The notes under the pieces were generated by a model. The model saw only the letters and a list, made by a program, of their open reading frames with translations. It had not been told where the DNA came from and made no database searches. A stretch of DNA of 64,000 nucleotides, from contig JAFGQL010000115.1 in assembly GCA_016935695.1 (NCBI GenBank), positions 1 to 64,000 of the forward strand, written 5' to 3'. Shown here in pieces: positions 62,206 to 64,000 of the stretch (within the stretch, counting starts at the first letter, position 1; every line of letters begins with the position of its first letter). This DNA comes from Spirochaetales bacterium. Lineage in GTDB: Bacteria; Spirochaetota; Spirochaetia; JC444; Marispirochaetaceae. Both the position numbers and the translations under genes were made by a program.

Positions 62206-63429
62206 ATGAATAATCCTTTACAACTATCTCTGGTCAGCTTCAAAAAAGGTGCATACATCATTGTTGAAGGTAAACAGAGAGCAGACGCTTTTTACATTAT
62301 TCGCTCCGGGAATGTTCGCATCAGTAAGGAAGTTGAGGTCGTCGAAGAGGAAGGTGGCAACATGCTCAATCCCGGTGACTTCTTTGGCGTCGTGTCGACC
62401 ATGTCCTCCCATAGTCATATTGAAACTGCACAGGCGGTCACGGATGTGACGCTTATATCTGTTCGAAGAGACCAGTATGGACTTCTCATAGAGAAAAACG
62501 CACCTGTTGCCTTGAAAATTATTCAACAATTCTCCCGTAAAATGCGCTATCTGGATGAAGCTCTCACACGAATTACCCTGAAAAGCAGTGCTGCAGAAAG
62601 TGTCAGCCACCTTTTTAACATTGCTGAATACTATGCGCGGCAAAGTCAGTATAATCAGGCTTATTACGCTTATTACCAGTACATCAAATACTGTCCGAGC
62701 GGGTCACATATAAATACCGCCAAAGAACGTATGGCCAAAATCAAGCCCTATGCAAAAGTGGTTTATCTTGAAACAAAAACCGATGAGTTTACCCGCTCCT
62801 ATCCCAAGGACACCATGATTTTCTCTGAAAACCAGCCCGGCCAGGAAATGTATATCATCCAGAAGGGCAGTATAAAAATCACAAAAATAATGAATGACAA
62901 CGAAGTAATGCTGGCTATTTTGAAAGCAGGCGATATGTTCGGAGAAATGTCCCTTTTGGAAGATAAACCCCGCAGCGCATCGGCAGTAGCCCACGAAGAT
63001 TCGGTGCTCATGGCCGTGAACAAGGCCAACTTCAAGCGGATGGTATCTACCCAGCCACAGATAATTACGAAACTGACCCAAATCCTTTCAGAGCGTATCT
63101 GGTTCATATATAAACAGCTTGCAAATACCCAGCTTTCTGATCCTTTGGGCCGCTTGTATGATGCCATGCTCATTCAGCTGGAAAAAAACCGTATCGCTGT
63201 TTCCAACGAGGCATATACCTTTGATTTTGGTCCCGGTGAACTCGTCAATATGGTCGGGATTCAGAAGGATGAAGGTAATATGCTGGTACGCAAACTGTTT
63301 GAAAACAAAAAATTGAAAATCGTCGATAACAAGATCCACTCGACTGATATTAAAGATATCGAAACCCAGACTAATTATTACCGCAAAATGGAACGGATCG
63401 AGAAATCACGGCGTATGAATAAACTATAG
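62206..63429 (+). CDS. Crp-like regulator with two cyclic-nucleotide-binding domains
   Basis: A 407-residue protein with two cyclic-nucleotide-binding domains (about residues 10-125 and 190-305), a helical TPR-like linker between them (YNQAYYAYYQYIKYCPSG) and a C-terminal winged-helix-like region (PGELVNMVGIQKDEGNMLVRKLFEN). The second domain has GDMFGEMSLLEDKPRSASAVA, the phosphate-binding cassette with RSA. It is likely a transcription factor, perhaps sensing cAMP or c-di-AMP. AGGAG precedes the ATG. Confidence 0.83.
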   Translation: MNNPLQLSLVSFKKGAYIIVEGKQRADAFYIIRSGNVRISKEVEVVEEEGGNMLNPGDFFGVVSTMSSHSHIETAQAVTDVTLISVRRDQYGLLIEKNAPVALKIIQQFSRKMRYLDEALTRITLKSSAAESVSHLFNIAEYYARQSQYNQAYYAYYQYIKYCPSGSHINTAKERMAKIKPYAKVVYLETKTDEFTRSYPKDTMIFSENQPGQEMYIIQKGSIKITKIMNDNEVMLAILKAGDMFGEMSLLEDKPRSASAVAHEDSVLMAVNKANFKRMVSTQPQIITKLTQILSERIWFIYKQLANTQLSDPLGRLYDAMLIQLEKNRIAVSNEAYTFDFGPGELVNMVGIQKDEGNMLVRKLFENKKLKIVDNKIHSTDIKDIETQTNYYRKMERIEKSRRMNKL

Positions 63430-63519
63430 AAATATTCATAAACCATGGAAACACCAGCGCTGCTCCTTCATGGTGTTTGTGCAGCCCGGTTCTGAAAACA
63501 TACCTTCCTGTAAAAACCT

Positions 63520-64000
63520 CTATCGTTGTCCAGCAGTATTCACAAATGACAGATTCGTCCTTCCTTTGACGGATAAGTCGAAACCACTTTCCGTTTTGAC
63601 AATGACCGTCAACAGCTGGGAGCCAAAGGCATCTGACAGGGGAAGTATCATAATTCCACTCTCAGACGAAAGCTGATCAAGAAGAGCAGCAGGCATGGTT
63701 TGAGTACCATAAGTGACAATAATCACATCAAAGGGGCCTTGCTCTTTAAAGGTCTCCAGATTCCGGCCTGGAGCAACCTGAACCAGCTGATCCGGGTTTG
63801 CCCCTGTATATTCAAGGACATAACCTCTTTCCCTTCCGCCAAATTCAATGATTAACACCGGAAAACCAGCGGCTCCTGCAACGAGCCCAACATATCCCGC
63901 CATGGGTCCGCATATCAGGATTTTCGAGGCTGTATCATAAGGAACAGGGGCAAGAAGACGGACAATATCGTCTACAGACGGAACCAGGTACCCGCTGTGA
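63520..64000 (-). CDS. Protein-L-isoaspartate methyltransferase-like protein, C-terminal part
   Basis: The frame is open from the right edge to the stop at 63520 (about 160 residues). Residues GYLVPSVDDIVRLL, then a SAM-binding-type strand CGPMAGYVGLVAGAAG, FDVIIVTYGTQTMPAALLDQLSS and a C-terminal QLLTVIVKTESG fit the PCMT fold, which repairs isoaspartyl residues. The N-terminus with its catalytic Ser/Thr is outside the window, so activity cannot be judged. Confidence 0.65.
   Translation of the reverse strand, partial: HSGYLVPSVDDIVRLLAPVPYDTASKILICGPMAGYVGLVAGAAGFPVLIIEFGGRERGYVLEYTGANPDQLVQVAPGRNLETFKEQGPFDVIIVTYGTQTMPAALLDQLSSESGIMILPLSDAFGSQLLTVIVKTESGFDLSVKGRTNLSFVNTAGQR

Noticed and set aside
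63443-63475. Hairpin AAACACCA / TGGTGTTT after the Crp-like gene, as a terminator
   Set aside because: The stem is only 8 bp with a 14-nt loop and neither strand has a T tract after it.
1-64000. tRNA, rRNA, CRISPR, insertion sequence or prophage genes
   Set aside because: No cloverleaf-like, direct-repeat-spacer, transposase or phage structural signals were seen on reading both strands.

Overview
The window reads as a chromosome segment of a spirochaete, most likely a free-living or gut-associated relative of Treponema. Reasons (family knowledge plus inference): a long-form pyrophosphate-dependent phosphofructokinase, a dual cyclic-nucleotide-domain Crp-like protein close to murB, cysS and an ECF sigma operon, LL-diaminopimelate aminotransferase, CdaA-type c-di-AMP synthesis and many compact housekeeping operons. 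The species cannot be fixed from sequence alone. Coding density is very high: no gap exceeds 300 bases, and I see no rRNA, tRNA, CRISPR array, insertion sequence or prophage.

Layout. 1-2.5 kb: a membrane-anchored protein running off the left edge, dapL, and a divergent MTA/SAH nucleosidase. 2.5-8.2 kb: a monocistronic zinc-ribbon gene with its own promoter and terminator, then a Ste24-type peptidase, murC, yicC, a Cmk-like kinase, rpoZ and miaA. 8.2-15.9 kb (minus): a seven-gene operon hisD-folC-hisC-macro-rqcH-like-AMMECR1-pseudokinase. 16-27.4 kb (plus): folP-cdaA-cdaR-acpS-DUF2225-truA-udg4-priA, then def-fmt-PASTA-ettA. 27.4-30 kb (minus): an orphan MinD/ParA-like ATPase and metA. 30.1-35 kb: a 1635-residue multidomain protein unlike anything else in the window. 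35-40.8 kb: trxA, bpt, a tyrosine phosphatase, a transglutaminase-like lipoprotein-sized secreted protein, yhbY, dCMP deaminase, Fe-ADH and a PfkB kinase. 40.8-50.9 kb: sugar and phosphosugar genes (PFP, galK, manA), a YaiI protein, asnS, an Spx/ArsC protein, nagZ, aroF and a DJ-1 protein. 51-55 kb: two acetate kinase paralogs flanking a probable outer-membrane barrel. 55-64 kb: mgtE-murB, cysS with an ECF sigma / anti-sigma / secreted-protein operon, the Crp-like regulator, and a truncated isoaspartyl methyltransferase.

Main points of interest. (1) The 1635-aa protein at 30101-35008 combines an N-terminal alpha/beta-hydrolase with a GTSAG elbow, about 700 residues of helices, a segment faintly like an ADP-ribosyltransferase, and a C-terminal atypical kinase-like domain with a DFGG motif; I know of no described system with this architecture. 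(2) Several transcription units have a good sigma70-type promoter whose -10 box ends 6-8 nt before the start codon and no Shine-Dalgarno, which predicts leaderless mRNAs (folP, def, manA, bpt, dCMP deaminase, Fe-ADH). (3) Degenerate enzymes: a membrane pseudokinase, a transglutaminase fold with Ala in place of the catalytic Cys inside the ECF operon, and an RqcH-like protein whose conserved DR motif reads QR. (4) Several convergent gene pairs overlap or abut at their 3' ends, leaving no room for terminators.
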